DNA from: Comamonas composti DSM 21721
GTDB taxonomy: Bacteria; Pseudomonadota; Gammaproteobacteria; Burkholderiales; Burkholderiaceae_C
NCBI RefSeq assembly: GCF_000429845.1
Contig: NZ_AUCQ01000040.1
Location: 1 to 36,460 of the forward strand
Length of the DNA stretch: 36,460 nt
Direction: 5' to 3'
The notes under the pieces are model-generated. The model was given only the letters and a program-made list of their open reading frames with translations, made no database searches and had not been told where the DNA came from. Made by a program: the position numbers and the translations under genes. Numbering within the stretch: the first letter of the stretch is position 1; the number at the start of each line of letters is the position of its first letter. Shown here piece after piece: positions 8,208 through 16,256 of this stretch.

Positions 8208-9004
8208 ACCGCTCTCTGGAAGATATTTTGTTCGGGGCTCCAAGCCCGCAGGCCAAGATGGCTCAGCGCGTGTTGAGCGTGATCGCCGCAGCCATGCTGC
8301 TTTTGCTGGTTGCGGGCATCGTCTACCAGTTCCATTCCGCCGGGCAGCTGGAGGCCCCGTTCTGGGAATTCTTTGCCTGGCCCACGACCTGGGCCTTTCT
8401 GGCCACAGGTCTTCTCGGCACGCTGGCCTCGTCGGCGATGGCTGCAGTGATTGCGCTGGCTTTGGGGCTGGTGCTGCTTGCAGGGCGTCTGTCGCGGCTG
8501 AGGCTTGTGCGCTGGCCCAGCATCGCCGTCATCGAGTTTCTGCGTGGCACGCCGACGCTGCTGCTCATCTATGTGTGCTTTCTGGTGCTTCCTGCGGCAG
8601 GGATCAAGCTGAGCACCTATTGGATGCTGACCCTGCCCATAGGCCTGAGCACGGCCGCCGTGGTGGCCGAGGTCTATCGCGCGGGCGTGCTCGCCGTTCC
8701 TCGTGGCCAGACCGAGGCCGCGCGAAGCCTGGGGATGAGCGAGGTCCAGGTCTTCCTGCTCATCGTGTTTCCCCAGGCCGTGCGCTACATCGTCCCGGCC
8801 TTGGTCGCGCAACTGGTCATCGTGGTCAAGGACACCACCTTCGGCTATGTCGTGACCTACGGCGAGCTCATGCAAAACGCCAAGGTGCTCATTGCCAACT
8901 ATCACACGCTGGTGCCCGTCTACCTCGTTGTCGCGGCGCTTTACTGCCTTGTGAACTACGCCATATCAAGGGCCAGCCAATGGCTTGGCCGACCCATGCA
9001 TTGA
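8204..9004 (+). CDS. Amino-acid ABC transporter permease (GluD-like)
   Basis: This 266-residue permease is the partner of the previous gene. It has a longer N-terminus with an extra helix (VLSVIAAAMLLLLVAGIVYQ) and then the family segment SIAVIEFLRGTPTLLLIYVC. The EAA loop is VYRAGVLAVPRGQTEAARSL followed by GMSEVQVFLLIVFPQAVR. The larger size fits the GluD-type subunit. It is the last gene of the operon and is followed after 12 bases by a strong intrinsic terminator. The ATPase must come from another locus. Confidence 0.9.
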   Translation: MNRSLEDILFGAPSPQAKMAQRVLSVIAAAMLLLLVAGIVYQFHSAGQLEAPFWEFFAWPTTWAFLATGLLGTLASSAMAAVIALALGLVLLAGRLSRLRLVRWPSIAVIEFLRGTPTLLLIYVCFLVLPAAGIKLSTYWMLTLPIGLSTAAVVAEVYRAGVLAVPRGQTEAARSLGMSEVQVFLLIVFPQAVRYIVPALVAQLVIVVKDTTFGYVVTYGELMQNAKVLIANYHTLVPVYLVVAALYCLVNYAISRASQWLGRPMH

Positions 9005-9013
9005 GCGTCCATG

Positions 9014-9047
9014 AAAAAGGCCCGTCGCAGATGCGACGGGCCTTTTT
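9014..9047. terminator. Bidirectional intrinsic terminator after the ABC transporter operon
   Basis: A perfect 10-bp stem GGCCCGTCGC / GCGACGGGCC with a 4-base loop is flanked by AAAAA on the left and TTTTT on the right. It can terminate the transporter operon on the plus strand, and also transcripts from the minus strand, where the esterase gene ends at 9171. Confidence 0.95.
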
Positions 9048-9117
9048 CATTGCAGAGTTCGCGCCAGGCCCATGTACACAAAGGCGCTTGCGGCAGTCCA
9101 TGCATGCTATGCAGTTC

Positions 9118-9170
9118 ATAGCTGCTACCGCTTTACTGGCCTGTGCTACAGGCCGATTTGGCTTGAAATT
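9118..9170 (+). repeat. Comamonadaceae-type intergenic repeat, diverged copy with internal hairpin
   Basis: ATAGCTGCTACCGCTT at 9118-9133 is a variant of the AATAGCTGCTAGCGCTTG repeat found at four other places in this window. It continues with an internal perfect hairpin GGCCTG/CAGGCC (9138-9154) and a TTTGGCTTGAAATTTCA tail that also resembles the tail of the copy at 20416. It ends exactly at the stop codon of the esterase gene. Confidence 0.7.
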
Positions 9171-9932
9171 TCAGTCTGCCAGCGCCTGTTTGAAAAAGCG
9201 CTGCACGGACCGGTGGATGAGCTCGGCATCATTGTCCAGCGTGGCCACATGGTAGGACTCGGGCAGCAGCACCTGCTCGCGCACCTGGCTGTGTATGCCG
9301 CTCAAGATATGCGTAGCATTGCGCGCGGGCACGATGTGGTCGTCGGGCGAGACCAGGACCTGGGTGGGGGCGGTAATGCGTGGCAGCAGGTCGCGCGTCA
9401 CGGCCATGAGGCCGTAGATTTGCTTGATGGCGGGCACGGGCACATCGGCGTAGACGATTTCCTTGACCCCGGGCTTTTTGATGTCGCTGCCCACACCGGG
9501 CACCGTGGCCGGGGCCTTGTGGTCAAAGGCCAGCGCGGCCAGATCGGGATTGCTGAAGGCCACGCAGGCATTGATGGGCGCAATCGCCTTGAAGCGCTCC
9601 GGATAGCGGCCCGCCATGTACAGCGTGAGCGTGCCGCCCATGGACAGGCCGGCCATGAACACCTGTTTGCAGCGTTTTTCCAACTCTTGCAGGCCGGCTT
9701 CCACGGAGTCGATCCAGTCCTGGGCCGTGGTCTGGGCCATGGCGGCCGGCGTTTCGCCATGGCCCTTGAGCCTGACGCCCAGCACGCTCCAGCCTTCTGT
9801 GCGGTTCAGGTATTCGCCCAGTGGTTTCATGCACGAAGCCGTGCCGGTAAAGCCATGGGACAGCAGCACGCCTACCTCGTTGCCTTCAAGGAAAAAAGGC
9901 TTGCCGCCTTCGATGATGGATGTATCGCTCAT
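9171..9932 (-). CDS. Alpha/beta-hydrolase, carboxylesterase/lysophospholipase type
   Basis: This is a 253-residue cytoplasmic serine hydrolase similar to Est30-type carboxylesterases and monoacylglycerol lipases. The oxyanion-hole segment is LLSHGFTGTASCM, the nucleophile elbow is GLSMGG with Ser97, the acid is in SPDDHIVP, and the catalytic His is in SYHVATLDND near the C-terminus. The start at 9932 is chosen because GGAGG lies five bases upstream; a longer open frame to 10094 has no such site. It stands alone between two terminators. The substrate is unknown. Confidence 0.88.
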   Translation of the reverse strand: MSDTSIIEGGKPFFLEGNEVGVLLSHGFTGTASCMKPLGEYLNRTEGWSVLGVRLKGHGETPAAMAQTTAQDWIDSVEAGLQELEKRCKQVFMAGLSMGGTLTLYMAGRYPERFKAIAPINACVAFSNPDLAALAFDHKAPATVPGVGSDIKKPGVKEIVYADVPVPAIKQIYGLMAVTRDLLPRITAPTQVLVSPDDHIVPARNATHILSGIHSQVREQVLLPESYHVATLDNDAELIHRSVQRFFKQALAD

Positions 9933-10084
9933 GGGGCCTCCGTAATCAATGGTGATCCTTGATTCTGACCGCTGGAGCGGCTGCCGTGATTTGAGGAGTG
10001 GATGCTGCATGCTTGCCCGACATGTCCTGGTCCTGCTGACCTGCTCCCAACAGGGCATGGCGCCTGGCCATCGCCTGTTCAGCC

Positions 10085-10114
10085 AAAAACCCATCGCAAC
10101 AGCAATGGGCTTTT
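10085..10114 (-). terminator. Terminator downstream of ttrA
   Basis: The hairpin CCCATCGC / GCAATGGG (loop AACA, one internal mismatch) at 10090-10109 is flanked by A5 on the plus strand. That gives a T-tract after the hairpin on the minus strand, just past the ttrA stop at 10166. The 10110-10114 side also has CTTTT, so it may work weakly in both directions. Confidence 0.75.
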
Positions 10115-10165
10115 CATTTTCAGCACCCGCGTATGCAGATGCTTGGCCGCGGTATCAAGCCAGAA

Positions 10166-13100
10166 TCACAGCTTGCTGACCTTCACCGGCAGCCCTTGCC
10201 TGACCACGGCGCCCGAGACCCAGTCGATCCAGGTGTTGTCTTTGGCGGGCCGTGTGGGGTCGGCAAAGCCCAGGTCGTTGAGGTTCACGCCATGGCCGTG
10301 CTGGGGGTTCGCAGGTGTGGGCTGGCCATCCACCTGGTGGGAGACCGTGCCCAGCTGCCGGTGGCCGTAGCCGTGCTCTATGGCCAGGGCGCCCCGGGCG
10401 ATGCCGTCGCGTACCAGAGCCACGCCCTGGAGGCTGGCGCCCGGCGTGCTGACCTTGATGCGGTCGCCGTTGGCAATGCCCAGGGCCTGCGCATCGAAGC
10501 GGTTGATGGAGACGGGGTTGTGCGGATGCACCTGGCGCAGGCGCGAGGCCGCGATCGACATCGAGCTCATCAGATTGGACTTGTACGAGGTCATGCTCAG
10601 CGGCCAGTCCTTTTCCGGGTAGAGCTCGCGCATGCTGGTGCCGTCGGCAAAGCGCGTGGGGTACCAGGTGGGCGTGCCGCTGTAGCGCTCGCCCGTCATG
10701 GAGTGGCGCATCCTGGACAGGCCTTCGTGCCAGAAGGTCGCGGGGAACCTGGCCTGCAGCTTCAGGTGCTCGCCCTTCCAGGCATCCTCGACCTTGTCGA
10801 AGCGCCCGCCGCGGCTCATGACCATGGCCACGCGGCGCACTTCCTCGGGCTTGACATGCTTTTGCAGCTCGGGCATCCATTTGCCGAGGCCGGTGATGGC
10901 AATGTCGTCGTCGCTGGCCTCGGCCACGGGCTTGCCGGCCTGGTAGGCGATATTGCACATGCCGCGCAGATAGAACTGTTCGGCCGACTCCAGATCCAGC
11001 GGCTCGCCGTCCTTGGTGGACATGGCGTTCTTGCCAAAGCCCGGCAGCTTGAGCTCCCTGGCCAGCGCAAACACAAAGCTCTCAAAGCTCACGGGCTTGC
11101 CCTCGGCGGTCCTGGCGGTGGCCGCATCCACCGTGGGCCAGCGCACGGTCGAGCTCTTGGCGACCACGTCGGCCCAGGGCGCGCCCACGCCCCAGCTTTC
11201 GTAGGTCACGGTGTCGGGCACGATGTAGTCGGCCAGGGCCGAGGTCTCGTTGATGAAGGGGTCCACCGAGATGAACAGCGGCAGCTTCTTCGGATCCTTG
11301 ATGGCCTGGGCCAGCGTGTGCTCGAAGCCGCAGATCGAGTAGATGGGGTTGCTCATGTGGTTGAGCCAGACCTTGACCGGATAGGGGTAGCCCAGCAGCC
11401 CTGCGGCCAGCGATTCGCTGGACAACCCGCCGGGTGCCGGATACCAGGGCGCGCGTGCGGGGTAGGGGTCCTCTCCGGCCTCTTTCTTGCGCTTGAATTC
11501 GCTGGTCTTCTCGTAAGGAAAGCGCGTGCGCGACAAGGCCACGCCCCTGGGTTTGACCGCTCCCGGGAACTGGGCGAAGTTGTAGCGCGGACCCGGGCCG
11601 AAGGGGCCGAAGGGCCCGGCATCCATGACCCAGCCGCCCTTGACGTTGAGGTTGCCTATGAGGTTGTTGAGCATGGCAATCGCGTAGGCGGTGTAAAAGC
11701 CCGAGCCGCTCATGGTGCCGCCGTGGGAGTTGGCCACGGCCTGCTTGCCGTGGCTTGTGAACTCATGCGCCAGGGCTTCGATCTCCTGTACGGGGATGCC
11801 GCAGATCTCGGCATATTCCTGCAGGCTCTTGCGCCGAGCCTCCTCGCTGAGCTTGACGAAGGCCGTGCAGACCGCGATGGGCGCCGGGCTCTCGGTGGCA
11901 TCGGCTGTCTTGGCGGGCGTGAACTCGCGCTCCACCACCAGTTCGGCGGCCTGGGCCACGGTATGGGGAGCGAGGCGGCCGTCGGCCAGTTGCACCACGT
12001 ATACGTCCTCGGCCGGTGTCTTGTCGTCCACGGGCTCGGGCAGGGGCAGGCCGATGTCGGCGCCGCGCAAAAACTGGCCGTAGCGCGGGTGCTTGGGCTC
12101 GTTGATCAGCAGGTGGCTGGCATTGCTCCAGCTGGCCTCGCCTGCGGCGGCCATGGCGGCGGGGCCGGGCTGGGTCAGGAACTGCTTGTCGTAGCGCTCG
12201 TTGTCGATGATCCAGCGGATCATGCCCAGGGCCAGGGCCAGGTCGGTGGCGGGCTTGATGGCCAGCCAGCGGTTGTTGTCGCCCGAGGCATGGCTGGACG
12301 AGGTCGGCAGTATGGGCGAGACGACCACGTACCGGTAGCGGTTTTCCTCGCGCGAGCGGGCTTCGGCGAGCTCGCGTCCTACGCGCTGGAAGGGGTTGCC
12401 GGACTGGGCAGGCGCCGTGCCGATGAACAGGCCGAAGCGCGAGTTCTGCCAGTCGGGCTTGCCGTGGGGCATGCCTGCAAGATCGCCCAGGGCCGCGCCC
12501 GTGCCCACGCGGTAGCTCTGACCGCAATAGGAGCCGTGGTTGACCACGTTGATGGTGCCGAAGGCCTGTTTGGCAAAGCGGTTGACCAGGGGGGTGCGGC
12601 CTTCGTTGGCGGCCTCGGTGACCAGCAGCTGGTTGGCCTTGGGACCGTATTCGGGGTTGTTGGCGTCGATCAGCGTCTCCACGTCGCGCAGGGCGGCCAG
12701 GCCTTCCACATGGCCTTCGCCGAACAGGTCGCCGCCCGCACAGACTTCCTTGACCAGTTGCTCCATGGAAATCGTCTGCCACTGGCCCGAACCACGCGGG
12801 CCCACGCGCTTGAGCGGGGCCAGCACGCGGTGGGCCGCGCCCTGGTGCTCCAGCATGGCCGAGCCACGTGCGCAGGCGCTGGCCCGGCCTTCGAGGCCGT
12901 TGTCGCCGCCCAGCATGGCATAGACCTCGCGCACTGGCGTCTCCATGGGCGCGGGGTGGGTGGTGGCCAGGGGGTGATAGGGGTTGCCCGCGATGCGCAA
13001 GATCCGGTTGCTCTCGGTATCCACGCGCACACGCACGCCGCACTGGGTCCAGCAGCCCAGGCAGCTCGAAGGGCTGACCACCTGGCCGGGCTGGGTGCTG

Positions 13101-13360
13101 AGCTGGCCGGTGACGGGATCGATGCGGAACTCGGGTGTCAGCGAGTTGCCGCGCGTGGCGCTCTTGGTGGTCTTGCCCGAGCTGCCCGTGATCAAGCCCT
13201 TGGCGCCCTTGGCCACGGTCTCGCCATAGCCGGCCGCAAAAGCGGCCAGGCCGCCGGCCACGGCGCCACCGCGCAGCAGCATGCGGCGGCGGCTCGCGTC
13301 GGTGTCATGCTCCCTGTCCTGCCTGGATTGAGGGGCGGGATTGCGGTTCTTGTCGTTCAT
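10166..13360 (-). CDS. ttrA: Tetrathionate reductase-like molybdopterin catalytic subunit TtrA
   Basis: This 1064-residue molybdopterin oxidoreductase is close to the length of Salmonella TtrA (about 1020). The N-terminus holds a twin-arginine signal (SRRRMLLRGGAVAGGLAAF, residues 23-41). The FS0 [4Fe-4S] ligands are Cys100, Cys103 and Cys107 with a distant Cys163; the long spacer is typical of this branch. Cys279 in NHGSYCGQS is the predicted Mo ligand. The GPFGPFGPGPRYNFAQFPG segment and the ttrB-ttrC-ttrA gene order also favour tetrathionate reductase over PsrA/PhsA or ArrA. It would reduce tetrathionate to thiosulfate in the periplasm with electrons from TtrB/TtrC. AAAAGG precedes the ATG. 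Related sulfur or arsenic oxyanion reductases cannot be fully excluded without a tree. A 1077-codon antisense frame overlaps it and is a codon-bias shadow. Confidence 0.82.
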   Translation of the reverse strand: MNDKNRNPAPQSRQDREHDTDASRRRMLLRGGAVAGGLAAFAAGYGETVAKGAKGLITGSSGKTTKSATRGNSLTPEFRIDPVTGQLSTQPGQVVSPSSCLGCWTQCGVRVRVDTESNRILRIAGNPYHPLATTHPAPMETPVREVYAMLGGDNGLEGRASACARGSAMLEHQGAAHRVLAPLKRVGPRGSGQWQTISMEQLVKEVCAGGDLFGEGHVEGLAALRDVETLIDANNPEYGPKANQLLVTEAANEGRTPLVNRFAKQAFGTINVVNHGSYCGQSYRVGTGAALGDLAGMPHGKPDWQNSRFGLFIGTAPAQSGNPFQRVGRELAEARSREENRYRYVVVSPILPTSSSHASGDNNRWLAIKPATDLALALGMIRWIIDNERYDKQFLTQPGPAAMAAAGEASWSNASHLLINEPKHPRYGQFLRGADIGLPLPEPVDDKTPAEDVYVVQLADGRLAPHTVAQAAELVVEREFTPAKTADATESPAPIAVCTAFVKLSEEARRKSLQEYAEICGIPVQEIEALAHEFTSHGKQAVANSHGGTMSGSGFYTAYAIAMLNNLIGNLNVKGGWVMDAGPFGPFGPGPRYNFAQFPGAVKPRGVALSRTRFPYEKTSEFKRKKEAGEDPYPARAPWYPAPGGLSSESLAAGLLGYPYPVKVWLNHMSNPIYSICGFEHTLAQAIKDPKKLPLFISVDPFINETSALADYIVPDTVTYESWGVGAPWADVVAKSSTVRWPTVDAATARTAEGKPVSFESFVFALARELKLPGFGKNAMSTKDGEPLDLESAEQFYLRGMCNIAYQAGKPVAEASDDDIAITGLGKWMPELQKHVKPEEVRRVAMVMSRGGRFDKVEDAWKGEHLKLQARFPATFWHEGLSRMRHSMTGERYSGTPTWYPTRFADGTSMRELYPEKDWPLSMTSYKSNLMSSMSIAASRLRQVHPHNPVSINRFDAQALGIANGDRIKVSTPGASLQGVALVRDGIARGALAIEHGYGHRQLGTVSHQVDGQPTPANPQHGHGVNLNDLGFADPTRPAKDNTWIDWVSGAVVRQGLPVKVSKL

Positions 13361-13408
13361 GTCTAGCCTTTTCGAAGGGCAGGCGCTGTTCGCAGGTTCT
13401 ATGGTTTT

Positions 13409-13426
13409 GATAGCTGCTAGCGCTTG
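13409..13426 (+). repeat. Comamonadaceae-type repeat core inside the ttr operon
   Basis: GATAGCTGCTAGCGCTTG lies in the 105-base gap between ttrC and ttrA, inside the operon. It differs from the 20416 and 30283 copies only in the first base. It is followed by TTGGGTTTTAAGC, a weak match to the tail of the other copies. Confidence 0.8.
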
Positions 13427-13465
13427 TCAGTATTGGGTTTTAAGCGGTTTTCTTTAGAAACCTTG

Positions 13466-14512
13466 TCAGGCGTTTGCGATCGGGGCCGGGGTGCGTGCGG
13501 GAAACAACTCCAGCGCCCAGTTGGCCATGGCCACCAGGGCCACGCACAGGCCGGCCACGCCCAGCATGCCCAGCAGGCCGTCACCGCCCAGAGGCATGGT
13601 GTAGAGGTACAGACCTGCACCGAACTTGGGCACGCCTTGCACACCCATGAACAAGGCCCAGCGGAAGGCCCAGGCGCTGGCCGCCAGGCCCAGGCCCAGA
13701 ACCAGGGTGAAGCCCTTGGCGCCCAGCCGGTGCTTGCCGCGCAGCAGCGCACCCAGCACGACCGCGCCGCCCAGGGCCGATCCCACCATGGTGAGGCGCC
13801 AGACCGGAAAATCGCGCCACAGACGCAGGGCCGCGTTATAGGAAGGGTTGTTGCCACTCTGGCCACTGATCATCCAGGCCAGGGCCACGGCGACCAGGCC
13901 CAGGGCCAGAGCCATTCCCAGGGTACGCAGTGCCTGCAGGGCGAGTGCGTCGGGGCGCAGCCTGGCAGGCAGAAAGCGCTCCAGCACGAAGACCGAGCCC
14001 ACGGTGGCCAGCCAGCCCGTGAGGGCCAGGTTCACAGGCACCCACAGCGTGCTCCACAGCGGGCGCGAGCGCACTTCCATGATCTCGGCGCCGGTGTAGA
14101 TGCTGATGCTCAGGGCCGACAGCACGAGCAGCGGTGACAGGGCGCGCATCCAGCGGCTCTTGCCCAGCCACCAGGCCGCGCACATGGCCACGGCCAGGCC
14201 CACGAACACGGGCAGCAGCAGCGAGCCCAGCGACATCCAGGACCAGGGCGTGAAGTGCGCATAGAAGTGCCAAAAGCGTGCGGGCTGGTGCAGGTCGGCC
14301 AGCAGCGAGACCGGCGCCGCGATGGCGCTCACGGCCAGTGTCAGCACGGCTGCAGGCAAAAGGCGCGCCAGCGCACTGCCGCTCTTGCCCCTGCTGCAGG
14401 CCGCAACCAGCAGGGCCGCACCCGTGGCCACGCCCGCGAGGAAGAAGTACTGCACGGCCCAGGGAAGCCAGGCGGCTTCATAGGACGGAGTCAGAAGTTC
14501 GATGATTTGCAT
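13466..14512 (-). CDS. ttrC: TtrC/NrfD-type membrane anchor and quinol dehydrogenase subunit
   Basis: This 348-residue integral membrane protein has about nine hydrophobic helices. It matches the NrfD/PsrC/TtrC family, which oxidises quinol and passes electrons to the iron-sulfur subunit. Family features include WLPWAVQYFFLAGVATGAAL near the start and HFYAHFTPWSWMSLGSLLLP in the second helical pair, with PARFWHFY containing the conserved His/Trp region. TtrC of Salmonella is of similar size (about 340). The start at 14512 has GAGG upstream; the open frame extends much further but overlaps ttrB and is rejected. It lies 77 bases after ttrB and 105 before ttrA. Confidence 0.85.
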   Translation of the reverse strand: MQIIELLTPSYEAAWLPWAVQYFFLAGVATGAALLVAACSRGKSGSALARLLPAAVLTLAVSAIAAPVSLLADLHQPARFWHFYAHFTPWSWMSLGSLLLPVFVGLAVAMCAAWWLGKSRWMRALSPLLVLSALSISIYTGAEIMEVRSRPLWSTLWVPVNLALTGWLATVGSVFVLERFLPARLRPDALALQALRTLGMALALGLVAVALAWMISGQSGNNPSYNAALRLWRDFPVWRLTMVGSALGGAVVLGALLRGKHRLGAKGFTLVLGLGLAASAWAFRWALFMGVQGVPKFGAGLYLYTMPLGGDGLLGMLGVAGLCVALVAMANWALELFPARTPAPIANA

Positions 14513-14589
14513 GAGGAAGTCCTCTACAGGTTGGTTGTGCGCGCATGGCGCACATGGCGCAAAAACTTGCGTGTTCCAGTCGGGGGCAC

Positions 14590-15423
14590 TCAGTGCTCGG
14601 CCACGAGACGCACCGTGGCCTGGCCGTCCACGCCGTTGACGAACTCGTCGGGCAGGCCGATGTAGAACACATGGGGCTGGGTCTTCATGTCGGGCTTGAG
14701 CACCTTGATCTCTTTCTTGTGCGCGGCAATGCGCTGGTTGATCTCGCTGCCCGCGTCGTTGAGATCGCCGATCACGCGCGCGCCGCCCACACAGCTTTCC
14801 ACGCAGGCCGGCAGCAGGCCGACTTCCAGACGGTGCTCGCAGAAGGTGCACTTGTCGGCGGTCTGGGTCTCGTGGTTGATGAAGCGCGCGTCGTAAGGGC
14901 AGGCCTGTACGCAGTAGCCGCAGCCCACGCAGCGCTCGTTGTCCACGAGCACGATGCCGTCGGTGCGCTGGAACGTGGCCTGCACCGGGCACACGGGCAC
15001 GCAGGGCGGCTCATCGCAATGGTTGCAGAGCCGGGGAAGACTGACCATGGCGGGCGCGCTGCCGTCGGGCTTGTCGATCTCGTACTGCAGCACCGTGGTG
15101 CGGAACTGGCCTATGGGTGGCAGGTTTTCCAGCGAGCAGCTCACGGTGCAGGCCTGGCAGCCGATGCAGCGGCGCAGGTCCACGAGCATGCCGTAGCGCT
15201 TGCCTTCTTCGCCGGCGCGGCGCGGGGGCTGAAACCCCGGGGGATTGATGCCCGCAGCCGTGGCCGGCAAGGCCACGGCTGCCATGGCTGCGGCCAGCAA
15301 ATCCTGCAGAAAGCCGCGCTTGCCGCTGGAGGCCGGGGGCGGCGTCGGGCCGCAGCTTGGGGAACTGGTGTTGTCTGGACTCTGGCAGCTGCAGCCGCTG
15401 CGGGCTTGGGGAGGTCTTGGCAT
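14590..15423 (-). CDS. ttrB: TtrB iron-sulfur electron-transfer subunit
   Basis: This ferredoxin-like subunit of 277 residues carries four [4Fe-4S] cluster motifs: CIGCQACTVSC, CNHCDEPPCVPVC, CVGCGYCVQAC, and a CTFC ... C group around CTFCEHRLEVGLLPAC. It would shuttle electrons from TtrC to TtrA. The N-terminus has SGKRGFLQDLLAAAMAAVAL, a Tat-like signal with Lys-Arg in place of Arg-Arg. This is the unusual feature published for Salmonella TtrB, so it supports the assignment. The start at 15423 has AAGGA six bases upstream; an in-frame ATG at 15468 lacks a ribosome-binding site and lies inside the AT-rich leader hairpin region. It is the first gene of the operon. Confidence 0.85.
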   Translation of the reverse strand: MPRPPQARSGCSCQSPDNTSSPSCGPTPPPASSGKRGFLQDLLAAAMAAVALPATAAGINPPGFQPPRRAGEEGKRYGMLVDLRRCIGCQACTVSCSLENLPPIGQFRTTVLQYEIDKPDGSAPAMVSLPRLCNHCDEPPCVPVCPVQATFQRTDGIVLVDNERCVGCGYCVQACPYDARFINHETQTADKCTFCEHRLEVGLLPACVESCVGGARVIGDLNDAGSEINQRIAAHKKEIKVLKPDMKTQPHVFYIGLPDEFVNGVDGQATVRLVAEH

Positions 15424-15468
15424 GGCCTGTCCTTCATCGTGCGCAACCGCAGGCAAAGACGGTTGCAT

Positions 15469-15510
15469 AGAACTTAAATATATAAAGAATCAATTCTTTA
15501 TATAAGTTCT
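15469..15510. promoter_or_regulatory. AT-rich inverted repeat in the ttr leader
   Basis: AGAACTTAAATATATAAAGAAT (as two pieces, 15469-15490) pairs with ATTCTTTATATAAGTTCT (15493-15510). The arms are perfectly complementary except for a 4-base insertion in one. It lies 46 bases before the ttrB start and just downstream of the predicted FNR-dependent start site. It could be an operator or a 5' UTR hairpin. The embedded ACTTATATAAA recurs at 15685-15695 in the opposite orientation. Confidence 0.6.
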
Positions 15511-15516
15511 AATGTA
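15511..15516 (-). promoter_or_regulatory. Predicted -10 box of the ttr promoter
   Basis: TACATT on the minus strand sits about 32 bases from the centre of the FNR box at 15545.5. That is the spacing expected of a class II FNR promoter with the box at -41.5 and a start near 15504. It matches 4 of 6 positions of TATAAT. Confidence 0.5.
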
Positions 15517-15538
15517 TGAATTTCAGGTGGCGTGGGGC

Positions 15539-15552
15539 TTGATCTTGATCAA
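15539..15552. promoter_or_regulatory. Perfect FNR/Anr box upstream of ttrB
   Basis: TTGATCTTGATCAA fits the FNR/Anr consensus TTGAT-N4-ATCAA at every position. It lies about 116 bases upstream of the ttrB start in the 290-base gap between ttrB and the dsrE-like gene. It predicts induction of the tetrathionate reductase under low oxygen. No gene lies downstream in the other direction that it could serve, since the neighbour at 15714 ends toward it. Confidence 0.85.
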
Positions 15553-15713
15553 GTCCAGGGAAGGTTGGGCTTTTGGCCTGGCAACTGCCTTGAAAGCCGC
15601 AGCCATTCCCCGTTGGCGCAAGCTCCTGGACAGGATCCAGAGGCTGCGCCCAGTTTTGGCTTTTCAGATTAAGACATGGTTAACACTTATATAAACACTT
15701 GGTTATTTGTGCT

Positions 15714-16100
15714 CTAGCAGCGTATGTAGCTCCAGCCTTGTGCCTGGAGCCGGGCCAGGGATTCGATGCCGCCCTGGGGCAGAACCTGCATGCCGGGTTC
15801 GGCGCTGCGCCCGAGCTTTTTGAGGGTATTGGGGCAGATGCCGGTGTAGGCCAGGGTCGGGGCATCAAAGTCCTGGGGCGTGCCGGGCTGGGCGTCGAGC
15901 AGCGCTTCCACGCCGGGGCCGTTGACGATGACGAGAAGCTGGGCGTCGGGCAGGTCCTGGCGCAGATTGCCCAGGTTGCTGCGGGCGCGGGCCAGCGCCC
16001 CAGGGGTCGGGGCGTGGAGCACGATGCGCAGCGGCTTGTCCGCAGCCGGGGCTGGAAAAATCTGTGCCCAGGCCAGGGCGGCGGTGTCGGTTGAGGTCAT
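15714..16100 (-). CDS. DsrE-like small protein
   Basis: This 128-residue protein looks like the DsrE/DsrF-like fold: alternating hydrophobic strands (LRIVLHAPTPGALARA, QLLVIVNGPGVEALL, TLAYTGICPNTLKKLG) and one conserved Cys in TGICPNTL. DsrE-family proteins bind or relay sulfane sulfur. It is encoded downstream of the dsbG-like and tlpA-like genes on the same strand and upstream of the ttr operon, so a sulfur-related role fits. The start at 16100 is the best supported, though its ribosome-binding site is weak; an ATG at 16169 is the alternative. The assignment rests on fold-like pattern and context. Confidence 0.65.
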   Translation of the reverse strand: MTSTDTAALAWAQIFPAPAADKPLRIVLHAPTPGALARARSNLGNLRQDLPDAQLLVIVNGPGVEALLDAQPGTPQDFDAPTLAYTGICPNTLKKLGRSAEPGMQVLPQGGIESLARLQAQGWSYIRC

Positions 16101-16256
16101 GGCAGTGTTTCGAGAGTCGGCATGTCCTGCCCTACTGGGCAGTTGCGAAAGGCCGCGCAGCAGCTTCATGGCTGAAAGATGAAGAGCTGGCGCGGCCAGA
16201 AGGCCAGAGGCGAGGAGCGGCAAACAAGGGCCGCTTCCTTGCGTTCGTTCAGAGGC

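Noticed and set aside
9933..10094. Longer start for the esterase
   Set aside because: GGAGG precedes the ATG at 9932, and homologous proteins begin near the FLEGNEVGVLLSHG strand; the extension shows no pattern.
10133..13366. A 1077-codon plus-strand open frame antisense to ttrA
   Set aside because: It mirrors the GC-rich codon use of ttrA, has low-complexity His/Gly/Ala-rich product and no domain pattern. ttrA has full family motifs.
14513..14992. N-terminal extension of ttrC
   Set aside because: The extension overlaps ttrB in another frame and reads as Arg-rich shadow; the ATG at 14512 has its own ribosome-binding site.
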